Shown: positions 7,835-15,510, counted from the stretch's first letter. The stretch: DNA of 21,901 nucleotides from GYS-P2D sp964522505 (GCA_964522505.1 CAZFWJ010000056.1:1-21901); one strand, 5' to 3'. The notes: generated from the sequence alone by a model not told the origin. Translations and numbers: made by a program.

Positions 7835-8596
7835 TTATTGATCCATCCACCCCTTGAAACTGGTCATTTTATTGCGACTAACAACGAACTCTATGCTAGC
7901 CTTGAGTTTAGGGTCCAACATCACTTTTAGGCGCTGATTCATGTATGGATGTACCTGATGAATCGCATTAATATTAATAATCTGACTCCTGTTGATCTGA
8001 AAGAACATGGTCAAGTCTAACTCCGTGAATAGGCGCTCAATGGTCTTGCCATAGATATGGCGCTGGCCATCCATGGTATGAAGGAAAGTGATGCTGTCTT
8101 CTGAATTGATGTAGGCGATATGCTGCACATCAACATATTCATAGTGTCCGCCACGCTTGACAAGACATCGATTCTTCTTTGATTTATTGATCGATTGAAT
8201 CATCTCCGTGAACTTAACGGCATCATTGGATTGACTGGTGTAATGCTGCTCATACCTATTAATGGCATTTCTGAGATCATCGATATGAATAGGTTTGAGG
8301 AGATAATCCACCGTGTAGACTTTAAAAGCGTCAAGCGCATATTCATCGTAGGCCGTAGTGAATATGATAGGCTTATTCAGCTCAATATGATTGAAGATCT
8401 CAAAGCTCAAACCGTCGGCCAACTGGATATCCATGAATATTAGATCGAGGCTATCCTGATGCTTACTCAGATAATTGAGAGAGCCTTGAACACTGTCGAT
8501 GTTGCTGATCGACTTGATTTCGGGTTTGATCTTATAGAGCATGCTCTTAAGATATTCGTAGGCATTGATCTCATCTTCTATACTTAGTATATTCAT
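7835..8596 (-). CDS. LytTR-family response regulator
   Basis: Cytosolic two-component DNA-binding regulator, 253 aa. The N-terminal receiver domain (about 1-120) has the acidic pocket EDE (7-9), phospho-acceptor Asp56 in FMDIQLADG, the Thr80/Thr81 switch in IIFTTAYDEYAL and the conserved Lys101 in YLLKPI. The C-terminal LytTR domain (about 145-253) shows the typical features CLVKRGGHYEYVDVQHIAYINSE split by short loops, then QINRSQIININAI, where the beta-strand-rich DNA-binding fold is expected. It is encoded 9 bp downstream of the sensor kinase stop codon on the same strand, so the two form one operon and almost certainly a cognate pair. Target genes are unknown; LytTR regulators usually bind paired imperfect direct repeats upstream of their targets. 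Alternative roles within the family cannot be excluded. Confidence 0.92.
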   Translation of the reverse strand: MNILSIEDEINAYEYLKSMLYKIKPEIKSISNIDSVQGSLNYLSKHQDSLDLIFMDIQLADGLSFEIFNHIELNKPIIFTTAYDEYALDAFKVYTVDYLLKPIHIDDLRNAINRYEQHYTSQSNDAVKFTEMIQSINKSKKNRCLVKRGGHYEYVDVQHIAYINSEDSITFLHTMDGQRHIYGKTIERLFTELDLTMFFQINRSQIININAIHQVHPYMNQRLKVMLDPKLKASIEFVVSRNKMTSFKGWMDQ

Positions 8597-8605
8597 AGAT
8601 CTCGG

Positions 8606-9652
8606 TTAGAGCAGTGGTAGTGATACTCGAAACTCATCAACGTCATGAGAGCAGATCATCTTACGATCTGTGAAGAAGGCAAATCGCTCTTGAATGTTCT
8701 TTAGTCCCATACCGGTAGAGGAGACCGCTTCGAGTTTTTTCTGAATATTGTTAGTGACTGTGATATACTTAGACTGATCATCGATATCAATATTGATTGA
8801 TAGAGCTTGACTCTTAGACACGATGTTGTGCTTGACGGCATTTTCTATGAGTAGTTGTAGGCTCATCGGCAATATGAAGTACGTTGATTCAGTAGGTGTC
8901 GGAAGATCGATATGCAGGGCATCCTTAAATCTCACACCGAGCAGTTCTGCATATAGCTGTGCTGATGCTAACTCTTTGTTCAGGGGTACTTTCATTTCAT
9001 CTTTGGCACTGACAGAATACCTATAAAACTTAGACAGCTTAGACAGGTAGTCCATGGCATGTTCTTGATCGATAGGGATTAGATTCATCAGGGTATTAAG
9101 ACTGTTGAATAGGAAGTGCGAATTGATCTGATTGCGAAGATTGTGTAGCTGCGTTTGAGCATGGACTTTCTCCAACCGTTCATTTTCGATGATGGATTCT
9201 TTATACTTAAAGAAGTAGAAGCCAGCTTCATAGAGCGCAACGATTAAGGCCGACGGGACATAGATATTGATAAGTGCCTGTAGGTGACTAGGAAGGACAT
9301 CATCATTTATATTACATAAGTGGAATAAATATGACACGCAGATCCCCAGAATAGCTTTTATAATCGGAGCGGATAATAGTATAAATAATACTTCAAGGCC
9401 GACTCTTTTGTGGGCATCCTTAACATCTGGAAAGCGCTGATGCAATTTGATCAGCATGGTGCGATAAAATATCCAGAAGCTCGTAACGAATATAAATGAT
9501 TCAGGGACGAAATGAAACCAATATTCAAAGATGCCTGAATATTTCAAACTCAGCATTATGGGCATGATGCTGCTCATTACTGGAATGCCAATACGCATTA
9601 ACCATCTATCATCAAAACCCAGTATGTCTACACTTGGCTTCAGTAGGCCCAT
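8606..9652 (-). CDS. LytS-type sensor histidine kinase (His_kinase family), four-helix N-terminus
   Basis: Inner-membrane sensor kinase, 348 aa. The N-terminal half holds four hydrophobic segments (about 21-36, 48-67, 84-112 and 124-148) with no large extracytoplasmic domain, so the signal is probably sensed in or near the membrane. A short linker helix (about 152-175) leads to the phospho-acceptor region QINSHFLFNSLN, with His179. The HATPase part follows: N-box LLIENAVKHN (268-276 region; Glu270, Asn271) and G-box GMGLKNIQERF (314-324). In this family the residue before His is usually Pro (NPHFLFN); here it is Ser (NSHFLFN). It is the first gene of the kinase/regulator operon. It may share regulation with the TonB-C-domain gene just upstream, but a terminator lies between them. 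Confidence 0.92.
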   Translation of the reverse strand: MGLLKPSVDILGFDDRWLMRIGIPVMSSIMPIMLSLKYSGIFEYWFHFVPESFIFVTSFWIFYRTMLIKLHQRFPDVKDAHKRVGLEVLFILLSAPIIKAILGICVSYLFHLCNINDDVLPSHLQALINIYVPSALIVALYEAGFYFFKYKESIIENERLEKVHAQTQLHNLRNQINSHFLFNSLNTLMNLIPIDQEHAMDYLSKLSKFYRYSVSAKDEMKVPLNKELASAQLYAELLGVRFKDALHIDLPTPTESTYFILPMSLQLLIENAVKHNIVSKSQALSINIDIDDQSKYITVTNNIQKKLEAVSSTGMGLKNIQERFAFFTDRKMICSHDVDEFRVSLPLL

Positions 9653-9669
9653 GAACTATTTGTATGTAT

Positions 9670-9677
9670 CAAAATTA
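9670..9677 (-). promoter_or_regulatory. Candidate -7 element (TAnnTTTG) for the kinase/regulator operon
   Basis: Read on the minus strand, 9677 to 9670 is TAATTTTG, an exact match to the Bacteroidota -7 consensus TAnnTTTG, ending 17 bp before the kinase start codon (9652). I do not see a TTTG at the matching -33 position. The element overlaps the T-tract of the terminator just upstream, so termination of one unit and initiation of the next may share bases. Confidence 0.3.
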
Positions 9678-9711
9678 AAAATATGAGTGATGGTAAGATA
9701 CCATCACTCAT
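9671..9711 (-). terminator. Terminator of the TonB-C-domain gene
   Basis: ATGAGTGATGGT (9683-9694) and ACCATCACTCAT (9700-9711) form a perfect 12-bp stem with a 5-nt loop. On the minus strand it is followed by a T-rich run (9682-9671). It lies between the stop codon of the TonB-like gene (9744) and the kinase start (9652). Confidence 0.8.
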
Positions 9712-9743
9712 CTTAAACAAAGTAACTGAACGGTTCGATTTTC

Positions 9744-10181
9744 TCAATTCTTAAAATGAATCGGAATATGAACTGTACTCACTCCTTGATAAACAACATC
9801 CTTTGTTTTTACAGCATTAAAACTGGATAGTGATTCTATGACGGCTTGATCAAAAGCGCCGTTGGCTTTTTGTACGATGCGATTTTTGACGATGGTTCCA
9901 TCGACATCCAGTTGTACTTCGATGACAACAGTTCCTTCCACCTGTATTGATTTCAAATAATCTGGATACTCTATATGCTTAGCAATATGCGCTGACAATT
10001 GGCGTATTGCTGTTTGCGAATGGTCGGTTTTATAAGCAACTTTACTAACTGTTGTAACATAGGTATCCGTCTTAGGAAGGTTTACGAGCGCCAGATCCGC
10101 CTGGGCATTAATAACGATGGCGGAGCTCAAGAATAATCCTAATCCTAATAAATGACGTGATAAGACTTTAACCTTTTTCAT
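9744..10181 (-). CDS. Exported protein with TonB C-terminal domain
   Basis: 145 aa. Residues 1-27 are a signal peptide (MKKVKVLSRHLLGLGLFLSS, then AIVINAQA). The rest is mainly a TonB C-terminal domain: IEYPDYLKSIQVEGTVVIEV (about 71-90), LDVDGTIVKNRIV and a C-terminal beta-strand VSTVHIPIHFK. Classical TonB proteins have an uncleaved N-terminal anchor and a Pro-rich linker, and work with ExbB/ExbD. Here the sequence ends in a cleavable-looking AQA and has no Pro-rich linker, so it is a stand-alone periplasmic TonB-C protein, a type common in Bacteroidota whose role is poorly known. It could still be anchored if the signal is not cleaved. It is transcribed alone, ended by a terminator, and lies just upstream of the kinase/regulator operon on the same strand. 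Confidence 0.85.
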   Translation of the reverse strand: MKKVKVLSRHLLGLGLFLSSAIVINAQADLALVNLPKTDTYVTTVSKVAYKTDHSQTAIRQLSAHIAKHIEYPDYLKSIQVEGTVVIEVQLDVDGTIVKNRIVQKANGAFDQAVIESLSSFNAVKTKDVVYQGVSTVHIPIHFKN

Positions 10182-10284
10182 AATAACGATATTTAAATGT
10201 TTAATAGATGATTAATTATTTTTTATGATGACTCAAAGATGTGCCTCAGGACAGGGCAGAAGCTACCCAATTTCGCTGAACGGT

Positions 10285-11181
10285 ATGAATTCTACATTGA
10301 AGTGTATAGTATTGATGATTTTGATTGGGTTCTTATCTATGTCTGTACTGAATGCACAAGAGAGACTGGGTCAGTCAGATGCTGATGCCATTGAATCTAA
10401 GATTGATATGCTCTTTGATGCCATGAGGGCGAATGATAGCACGACGATTACTGACCTGTTTGTTGATGGCGCCACACTGTCCTCAATCTTTACCGAGGCC
10501 AAGAGTGGGAAGGTGGTGAAGAAGTCATCGCCGGCTGCGAGATTTATCACTGCTATAGGGACCCCCCATGATAGCCAATGGGATGAGAGACTGTCATCCA
10601 AGGAAGTAAAGGTAGATGGCGCCATGGGGTTGGCATGGACCGACTATAGCTTTTATGTGGATGGGGAATTGAGCCATTGTGGTGTGAATGTTTTTGAGTT
10701 TATGAATACTGAAGCTGGATGGCAAATCTCGAATATCACAGATACCAGACGCAAGGACAATTGTGGTGATGCCTCAGAGGCAGATATAGAAAGTCTACTC
10801 AACGGCTGGCATAAAGCTGCTGCCGAAGCTGATGAGGCGGTCTTTTTTGGCTCCATGCTCGAAGGCGGCATCTACATTGGGACCGATGCTTCCGAGCGCT
10901 GGACTAGGGAAGAGATGTTAGCACTCTTAGGGAAGTATTTTGAGCGTGACTCGGCTTGGAACTTTAAGACCATAGAACGCAATATTACCATGGCTGCTGA
11001 CAATCGACTCGCATGGTTCGATGAACTACTAGACACCTGGATGGGTACTTGTCGAGCTTCTGGTGTAGTGCAACTCATTGATGGAGACTGGCGGATATCG
11101 CACTATCACCTATCTATAGCAGTACCTAACGATGTCGTCGATGGCTATCTGGAACTGATCGGCAAGACCCGAGAAGATTAA
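10285..11181 (+). CDS. Exported tandem NTF2-like (SnoaL-like) protein
   Basis: Starting at ATG 10285 gives 298 aa with a clear signal peptide (MNSTLKCIVLMILIGFLSMS, then VLNAQ); the longer frame from 10225 adds 20 residues with no export character. The mature protein has two copies of an NTF2-like/DUF4440-type domain. Copy 1 (about residues 35-160) includes KIDMLFDAMRANDSTTITDLF and VFEFMNTEAGWQISNITDTR. Copy 2 (about 168-285) includes IESLLNGWHKAAAEADEAVF, ERWTREEMLALLGKYF and VVQLIDGDWRISHYHLS. The GW/W-I-S-x-x pattern at the end of each copy is characteristic. NTF2-like folds are small-molecule binders, sometimes enzymes; the substrate is not indicated by sequence. The gene is divergent from the TonB-like gene (43-103 bp apart) and overlaps the convergent DoxX-like gene by 4 bp at its stop codon. 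Confidence 0.8.
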   Translation: MNSTLKCIVLMILIGFLSMSVLNAQERLGQSDADAIESKIDMLFDAMRANDSTTITDLFVDGATLSSIFTEAKSGKVVKKSSPAARFITAIGTPHDSQWDERLSSKEVKVDGAMGLAWTDYSFYVDGELSHCGVNVFEFMNTEAGWQISNITDTRRKDNCGDASEADIESLLNGWHKAAAEADEAVFFGSMLEGGIYIGTDASERWTREEMLALLGKYFERDSAWNFKTIERNITMAADNRLAWFDELLDTWMGTCRASGVVQLIDGDWRISHYHLSIAVPNDVVDGYLELIGKTRED

Positions 11182-11543
11182 GCGGCTGTTCTATACTTCC
11201 ACAAGAGTCTCGATGCTAAGACAAGAAGTATGCCCCAGAAAGAGTACCCTAATAGACCATGTCCAGCATGGTGATGTGCAGCAGTGGCTAGGATCACATC
11301 AAAGAAAAACCCTGCATAAGCCCATTCTGATAGGACTCGATTAGCATTAGAGATGATGGCAAAGATTCCTAAGACTTTGGCTATAGCCAGAGGTATGACG
11401 ATGTAAGTAGGGTAGTTAAATGACTCGAAAAAACCTTTGATCGCTTCCGTATTGGTAAAATACATTGATGCCGAATAAGCAAAGAGGGCACACATCATAA
11501 CGGTGACAATCCAATAGGCGATTTTAGCAGTTTTATTATTCAT
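11178..11543 (-). CDS. DoxX-like small membrane protein
   Basis: 121 aa with four hydrophobic helices (about 5-25, 46-66, 72-92 and 97-115), the usual DoxX-like layout. Family features seen are IVIPLAIAKVLGIFAII in the second helix and the His-rich HHHAGHGLLGYS between helices 3 and 4. DoxX-like proteins are inner-membrane proteins whose roles are mostly unknown, sometimes linked to thiol or quinone chemistry or solvent tolerance. The ATG start (11543-11541) overlaps the TGA stop of the MFS transporter (ATGA), so the two are translationally coupled, with MFS first. The stop TAA lies in a shared TTAA with the stop of the convergent NTF2-like gene. Confidence 0.85.
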   Translation of the reverse strand: MNNKTAKIAYWIVTVMMCALFAYSASMYFTNTEAIKGFFESFNYPTYIVIPLAIAKVLGIFAIISNANRVLSEWAYAGFFFDVILATAAHHHAGHGLLGYSFWGILLVLASRLLWKYRTAA

Positions 11544-12682
11544 AGCGAGTTAATATTAGTGTTGTTTTTAGACCTTAAGATTAATAAATACATCGTTATA
11601 AACAGCACGAGCAAGATAAATAGTGCGATTCTAAGATTATAAGCGTCCGCTACAAAACCTATGAGCGGCGGACCGATCATAAAACCAGAATACCCGATGG
11701 CCGACACCATGGCAATTCCAACACCTGGCGAAATCCCTTTTAGATTACCCGAAAGACTGAACGATATCGGCACGATGTTAGCTAGCCCTATGCCGATCAA
11801 TCCAAAGCTTAGGATGACGATGATGTAGTGGAGTGCAGATAGCACGCCGATCATACCGATGATAGAACAGATAGCCCCTAGAGTAAGTATGGTGTAATCG
11901 CCATATCTAAGTCTTGCTCGATCACCAAATAGTCTGCCGATGGTCATCGCCCCAGCGAATGCTGTTAAGCCTAAAGTTGTATAGGCGCTGGGAGTGGCAA
12001 TGATGTTCCTCATATAATTTGTACTCCAGTCGGACATTGCGCCTTCTCCCATCATGCAACACAGTGTTATTATGCCAAGTACTAAGACGATACCCGTGGG
12101 CCACCTGAAGGGAGAATGCTTTTCTTTTTGTTCTGGTATATGATCTCTGATCATGCCGCTCCTGCCAACAAGAACCATGAGGATAGCAACTACTGATATC
12201 AGTCCAAAGTGAGTCGGTACGACTACCGCTTGGCTGATAAACACGGAATCGAAAATTCCACCAGTTACCATGCCGATACTGAACATTGCATGAAAGAAGG
12301 TCATGATAGGACGCTGATAGAATCGCTCGACCTCTACGGCTTGGGCGTTCATGGCGATATCCATAATTCCAGTACTGACGCCCATTAAAGCAAAAGAGGC
12401 TAGCAGTATCCAATAGCTACTTGATAGGGTGGCTCCAGCAAAGAACAAACTGAAGAATATACCAGACACCAGTGCCACGGTTCGACTACTATATAGCTGT
12501 GTGAGCCATCCCGTAATGGGCATGGTGATGAATGCGCCAATAGAGTGAGTCAGAAGAATAAATCCCATGAGTCTATTGTCCATGTGGTACATATCCTGTA
12601 GATCGGGTATGCGACCTGCCCAGCTGGCATACTGCAACCCATTGGCAAAAAAGTACAGACTAACGGCAATTTTCGGATTCAT
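11540..12682 (-). CDS. Major facilitator superfamily transporter (YbjJ/FucP-like group)
   Basis: Inner-membrane secondary transporter, 380 aa with about 12 hydrophobic helices. The MFS hinge motif after helix 2 is degenerate (GWLTQLYSSRTVAL, 58-71). The sequence MDIAMNAQAVEVE (107-119) is characteristic of the YbjJ/FucP-like group. The C-terminal half carries the internal-repeat features GRLFGDRARLRYGDY and GIGLANIVPISFSLSG. Members move sugars or drugs, or their substrate is unknown; no substrate can be inferred here. The stop overlaps the start of the DoxX-like gene (ATGA), giving a coupled two-gene unit. It is divergent from the S9 peptidase gene; the 258-bp region between them holds a palindrome 53 bp from this start that could be its operator. 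Confidence 0.88.
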   Translation of the reverse strand: MNPKIAVSLYFFANGLQYASWAGRIPDLQDMYHMDNRLMGFILLTHSIGAFITMPITGWLTQLYSSRTVALVSGIFFSLFFAGATLSSSYWILLASFALMGVSTGIMDIAMNAQAVEVERFYQRPIMTFFHAMFSIGMVTGGIFDSVFISQAVVVPTHFGLISVVAILMVLVGRSGMIRDHIPEQKEKHSPFRWPTGIVLVLGIITLCCMMGEGAMSDWSTNYMRNIIATPSAYTTLGLTAFAGAMTIGRLFGDRARLRYGDYTILTLGAICSIIGMIGVLSALHYIIVILSFGLIGIGLANIVPISFSLSGNLKGISPGVGIAMVSAIGYSGFMIGPPLIGFVADAYNLRIALFILLVLFITMYLLILRSKNNTNINSL

Positions 12683-12734
12683 TTCAGGCTAAAATGGGCA
12701 TTGAACATACCAGATATTTCTGAATAAATGATAA

Positions 12735-12752
12735 ATCCCCATTAATAGGGAT
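12735..12752. promoter_or_regulatory. Operator-like 18-bp palindrome
   Basis: ATCCCCATTAATAGGGAT is self-complementary at all but one base pair, with a perfect ATTAAT centre. It sits 52 bp upstream of the MFS start codon, in the divergent region. A dimeric repressor or activator site is plausible; the regulator is unknown. Confidence 0.4.
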
Positions 12753-12781
12753 ATACCGCATGGGTAAAAAAGGCTATATTT

Positions 12782-12896
12782 AGTTCGACTGACTTCCTTA
12801 CACTGTGAGTCAACTTTAAACACGTCCTTTTTTAGGTAGTGTGGACAGGTAAATTTGTTTAGAAAAAAGGTGCAGAATCCTTCCGCACCTTTTTTT
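12782..12896 (+). ncRNA. Candidate small RNA or leader ending in a terminator
   Basis: A bulged stem (AGTTcGACT at 12782-12790 with AGTCAACT at 12808-12815) and the terminator at 12863-12896 lie in a region without a gene. A plus-strand transcript starting near 12740-12780 and ending at 12896 would be about 120-150 nt. It may equally be the prematurely terminated leader (attenuator) of the S9 peptidase gene, whose start is 45 bp beyond. No promoter is clearly visible. Confidence 0.3.
12863..12896 (+). terminator. Free-standing terminator hairpin between divergent genes
   Basis: AAAAAAGGTGC (12863-12873) pairs with GCACCTTTTTT (12885-12895) around an 11-nt loop, followed by one more T. The hairpin is nearly symmetrical and could work in both directions. 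It does not follow any gene: the peptidase start is downstream and the MFS gene points away. Confidence 0.7.
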
Positions 12897-12940
12897 AATT
12901 CTTTTATCCATCTTTGGCGCTTACTAATGTATAAGCAGCT

Positions 12941-14875
12941 ATGGTACCTATAATAGATAGAGAGATATTTTTTGGGAATCCAGAGATTTCTGGCGGGCAG
13001 ATCAGTCCTGATGGGAAGTATATTAGCTTTATCAAGCCGCTCAATGGAGTGCGCAATATCTGGATTAAGAGACGCGATGATGACTTTGGGTCAGCCATTC
13101 CAATCACCGAAGACAAGACACGTCCAATTGGAGGATACTTCTGGAGTCGTGATGCTCAGTATGTTCTCTATGTGCAGGACAAAGCTGGTGATGAAAACTA
13201 TCATGTCTATGCGGTCAATCCAGCAGAAGCCTCAGCTAAGAAGATCATTCCTGAGGCTCGCGACCTTACACCTATGGATGATGTGCGCGCATTTATCTAT
13301 CGCATGCCTAAATCTGATCACAATAAAATCTATGTTGGCATAAACGATCGAGACAAGGCCTGGCATGATTTATACACCGTCGATATAGATTCTGGTGAAC
13401 GTAAGCTGATTCTGGAGAATACAATTAATTATAGCTCGCTCTATTTCGACCTGAAGGATGAGTTGAGACTAGCATCAAGATCAACGGCAGATGGCGGTAC
13501 AGAGCTTCTCAAGTTAGTAGGAGACAGTTGGGATTCTATCAAGAGTTGCACACATGAAGAGACCCTTAGCCCATATCGATTTCATCAGGATGGCCGCCTC
13601 TATCTAATGAGCAATGTGGGCGACGACGTAGATTTGACTACTCTGTATCTATTAGATCTGAAGACACTGACTCAAGAGAAGATTGCCTCAGACCCTGAAG
13701 AAGAAGTGGACTACGGTGGCATGATCTATAGTGACCTCCGTGAGGAGATGATCGGCAGCAGCTATACGGGAGATAAGAAGAGGCTATATTGGCTCGATAA
13801 GGACTACGAAGCTGATTACCAATTTCTAAAAAACAATTTTGCTGGGGCCGAAGTATCCTTCGGCAGCGGCACTGCAGATGAGCAGACCTATATCGTATAT
13901 GCATCGTCAGATACTGATCCTGGGGCGGCATATTTATTCGAAAGGAGCAGTCGCAACATACAGTTCCTTTATCGGCCACGTCCTGAACTGCCAATAGAAC
14001 ACCTCTCCCATATGCAGCCAGTGAGATACCCCTCCATCGATGGCCTGGAAATCCCTGCATATCTCACACTACCTAAAGATTATGATGGGAGGAGGATACC
14101 TGCCATCATGTTCGTTCATGGTGGTCCGTGGGCGAGGGATCATTGGGGCTACAATTCATACGCCCAGTTTCTGTCCAATCGGGGATATGCTGTACTACAG
14201 CCTAATTTTAGAGGATCGACGGGGTTTGGCAAGAAATTTCTCAATGCTGGCAATGGTGCATGGGGCGAAGCCATGCAAGACGATATCACCGCGGGCACGC
14301 ATTATCTCATCAACCAAGGCATATCTGATGCCAATAATATCGGAATCATGGGAGGATCATATGGAGGGTATGCTACACTGGCAGGTCTGACCTTCACGCC
14401 AGATACGTACGCCTGTGGCGTGTCTATAGTCGGCCCGTCCAATTTATTCACGCTATTACAATCTATACCTCCTTATTGGGAGTCGGTTCGAGAGATGTTT
14501 TATATCCGCCTGGGACATCCTGATACATCAGAAGGGCGAGAACAACTTAGGCGAAAGTCACCATTCTTCCATGCAGACAAGATTAAAGCTCCTTTGTTAG
14601 TTGCTCAAGGTGATAATGACCCCCGTGTTAAAACCGCTGAATCTGATCAGATAGTCGTTGCTATGAGAGATCTTGGATTCCCTGTCGAGTATGTCAATTT
14701 TCCAGACGAAGGACATGGATTTGTCAACCCAGATAACAGCATGGCATTCTTGGCTGTATGCGAGGCTTTTTTGGCTAAGCACCTTGGCGGTAGATATCAG
14801 GAGGCCGTGCCTGAACGACTACAGCAAATCATTGATAAGGTGACCGTGGATATCAAGGCATTAGAATTGTCTTAA
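12941..14875 (+). CDS. S9-family prolyl oligopeptidase / acylaminoacyl-peptidase-like serine peptidase
   Basis: Predicted cytosolic serine peptidase, 644 aa, with a TolB-like beta-propeller (about 1-330; repeats such as GGQISPDGKYISF and GYFWSRDAQYVLYVQD) and a C-terminal alpha/beta hydrolase domain (about 350-630). The catalytic triad is visible: Ser473 in GGSYGG, Asp560 in GDNDPRV and His592 in DEGHGF. The oxyanion-region motif HGGPWARDHWG and the NFRGSTGFGKKF segment fit the S9C group. Such enzymes cut short peptides after Pro or remove N-blocked residues, and help in peptide recycling. Many Bacteroidota homologues have a signal peptide; this one starts directly at the propeller (MVPIIDREIFFGNPE). 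A stop codon (TAA, 12932-12934) is three codons upstream in frame, so a missing signal peptide is not an annotation error. The glycosylase follows after 44 bp. Confidence 0.92.
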   Translation: MVPIIDREIFFGNPEISGGQISPDGKYISFIKPLNGVRNIWIKRRDDDFGSAIPITEDKTRPIGGYFWSRDAQYVLYVQDKAGDENYHVYAVNPAEASAKKIIPEARDLTPMDDVRAFIYRMPKSDHNKIYVGINDRDKAWHDLYTVDIDSGERKLILENTINYSSLYFDLKDELRLASRSTADGGTELLKLVGDSWDSIKSCTHEETLSPYRFHQDGRLYLMSNVGDDVDLTTLYLLDLKTLTQEKIASDPEEEVDYGGMIYSDLREEMIGSSYTGDKKRLYWLDKDYEADYQFLKNNFAGAEVSFGSGTADEQTYIVYASSDTDPGAAYLFERSSRNIQFLYRPRPELPIEHLSHMQPVRYPSIDGLEIPAYLTLPKDYDGRRIPAIMFVHGGPWARDHWGYNSYAQFLSNRGYAVLQPNFRGSTGFGKKFLNAGNGAWGEAMQDDITAGTHYLINQGISDANNIGIMGGSYGGYATLAGLTFTPDTYACGVSIVGPSNLFTLLQSIPPYWESVREMFYIRLGHPDTSEGREQLRRKSPFFHADKIKAPLLVAQGDNDPRVKTAESDQIVVAMRDLGFPVEYVNFPDEGHGFVNPDNSMAFLAVCEAFLAKHLGGRYQEAVPERLQQIIDKVTVDIKALELS

Positions 14876-14919
14876 TCTCATACTCCTGATACATTTTAAT
14901 CCATTATACTTATGTAATA

Positions 14920-15510
14920 TTGAACTACCAAGAAGTACTCTCGCAAGATCCCATACTTAAAACTCTACTTGCTAAGTATGGACCTATAGAGTTGAGCTCG
15001 ATTGACAAGTCCAATTGTTTCAGGCATCTGGTTAAGTCTATCATAGGGCAACAGCTTTCAGTGAAAGCTGCCGCTACGATCAATTCGAGAATGTTGAACT
15101 ATTTTGACAATGATCCAACTCCTCAGAAAATTCTGAACTGTAGTTCTGAAGACCTAAGATCCCTCGGCATCAGTAATCGAAAGGGGAGTTATCTAAAGAA
15201 CCTATCGGCCTATGCAGAAGAGAATCCATTAATTCTGTTGGATACGCTCTCAAACGAGTCGATTATAGAAGCTCTTTCGGATATAAAAGGTATTGGCACT
15301 TGGACAGTCAAGATGTTCTTGATATTCGCTCTGGGCAGAACAGATGTCAAGCCATATGAAGACTTGACCATCAGACAACAGGTGAAGGCATTGTATGAAT
15401 TGAGTGAAGATTCTGACGTAAAGGAGTTTTTCTTGAAGCAAGCAGCAATTTGGCATCCTTATGAGTCTATTGCATGTCTATATCTATGGAAGGATAGGGA
15501 TTCAGATTAG
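14920..15510 (+). CDS. DNA-3-methyladenine glycosylase, AlkA/HhH-GPD type (TTG start)
   Basis: Predicted cytosolic base-excision repair enzyme that removes alkylated purines from DNA, 196 aa. It has the helix-hairpin-helix (IKGIGTWTVKMFL, 122-134) and the catalytic Asp148 in KPYEDLTIRQQ, plus the N-terminal LVKSIIGQQLSVKAA region of the family. It is shorter than E. coli AlkA (which carries an extra N-terminal domain), and is in the range of the compact bacterial glycosylases. The start is TTG at 14920: upstream in frame there is no ATG before a TGA at 14887, and the nearby ATG at 14912 is in another frame. The 44-bp spacing after the peptidase suggests shared transcription, but no functional link is evident. 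Confidence 0.88.
   Translation: MNYQEVLSQDPILKTLLAKYGPIELSSIDKSNCFRHLVKSIIGQQLSVKAAATINSRMLNYFDNDPTPQKILNCSSEDLRSLGISNRKGSYLKNLSAYAEENPLILLDTLSNESIIEALSDIKGIGTWTVKMFLIFALGRTDVKPYEDLTIRQQVKALYELSEDSDVKEFFLKQAAIWHPYESIACLYLWKDRDSD

Larger units (their letters stand above)
12683..12940. other. Divergent intergenic region with palindrome, bulged stem and terminator hairpin
   Basis: 258 bp between the MFS gene and the S9 peptidase gene, which point away from each other. It contains a palindrome at 12735-12752, a bulged stem at 12782-12815 and a strong terminator at 12863-12896. Only very short open frames are present (for example MGKKGYI from 12760). I see no convincing coding sequence. Confidence 0.6.
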
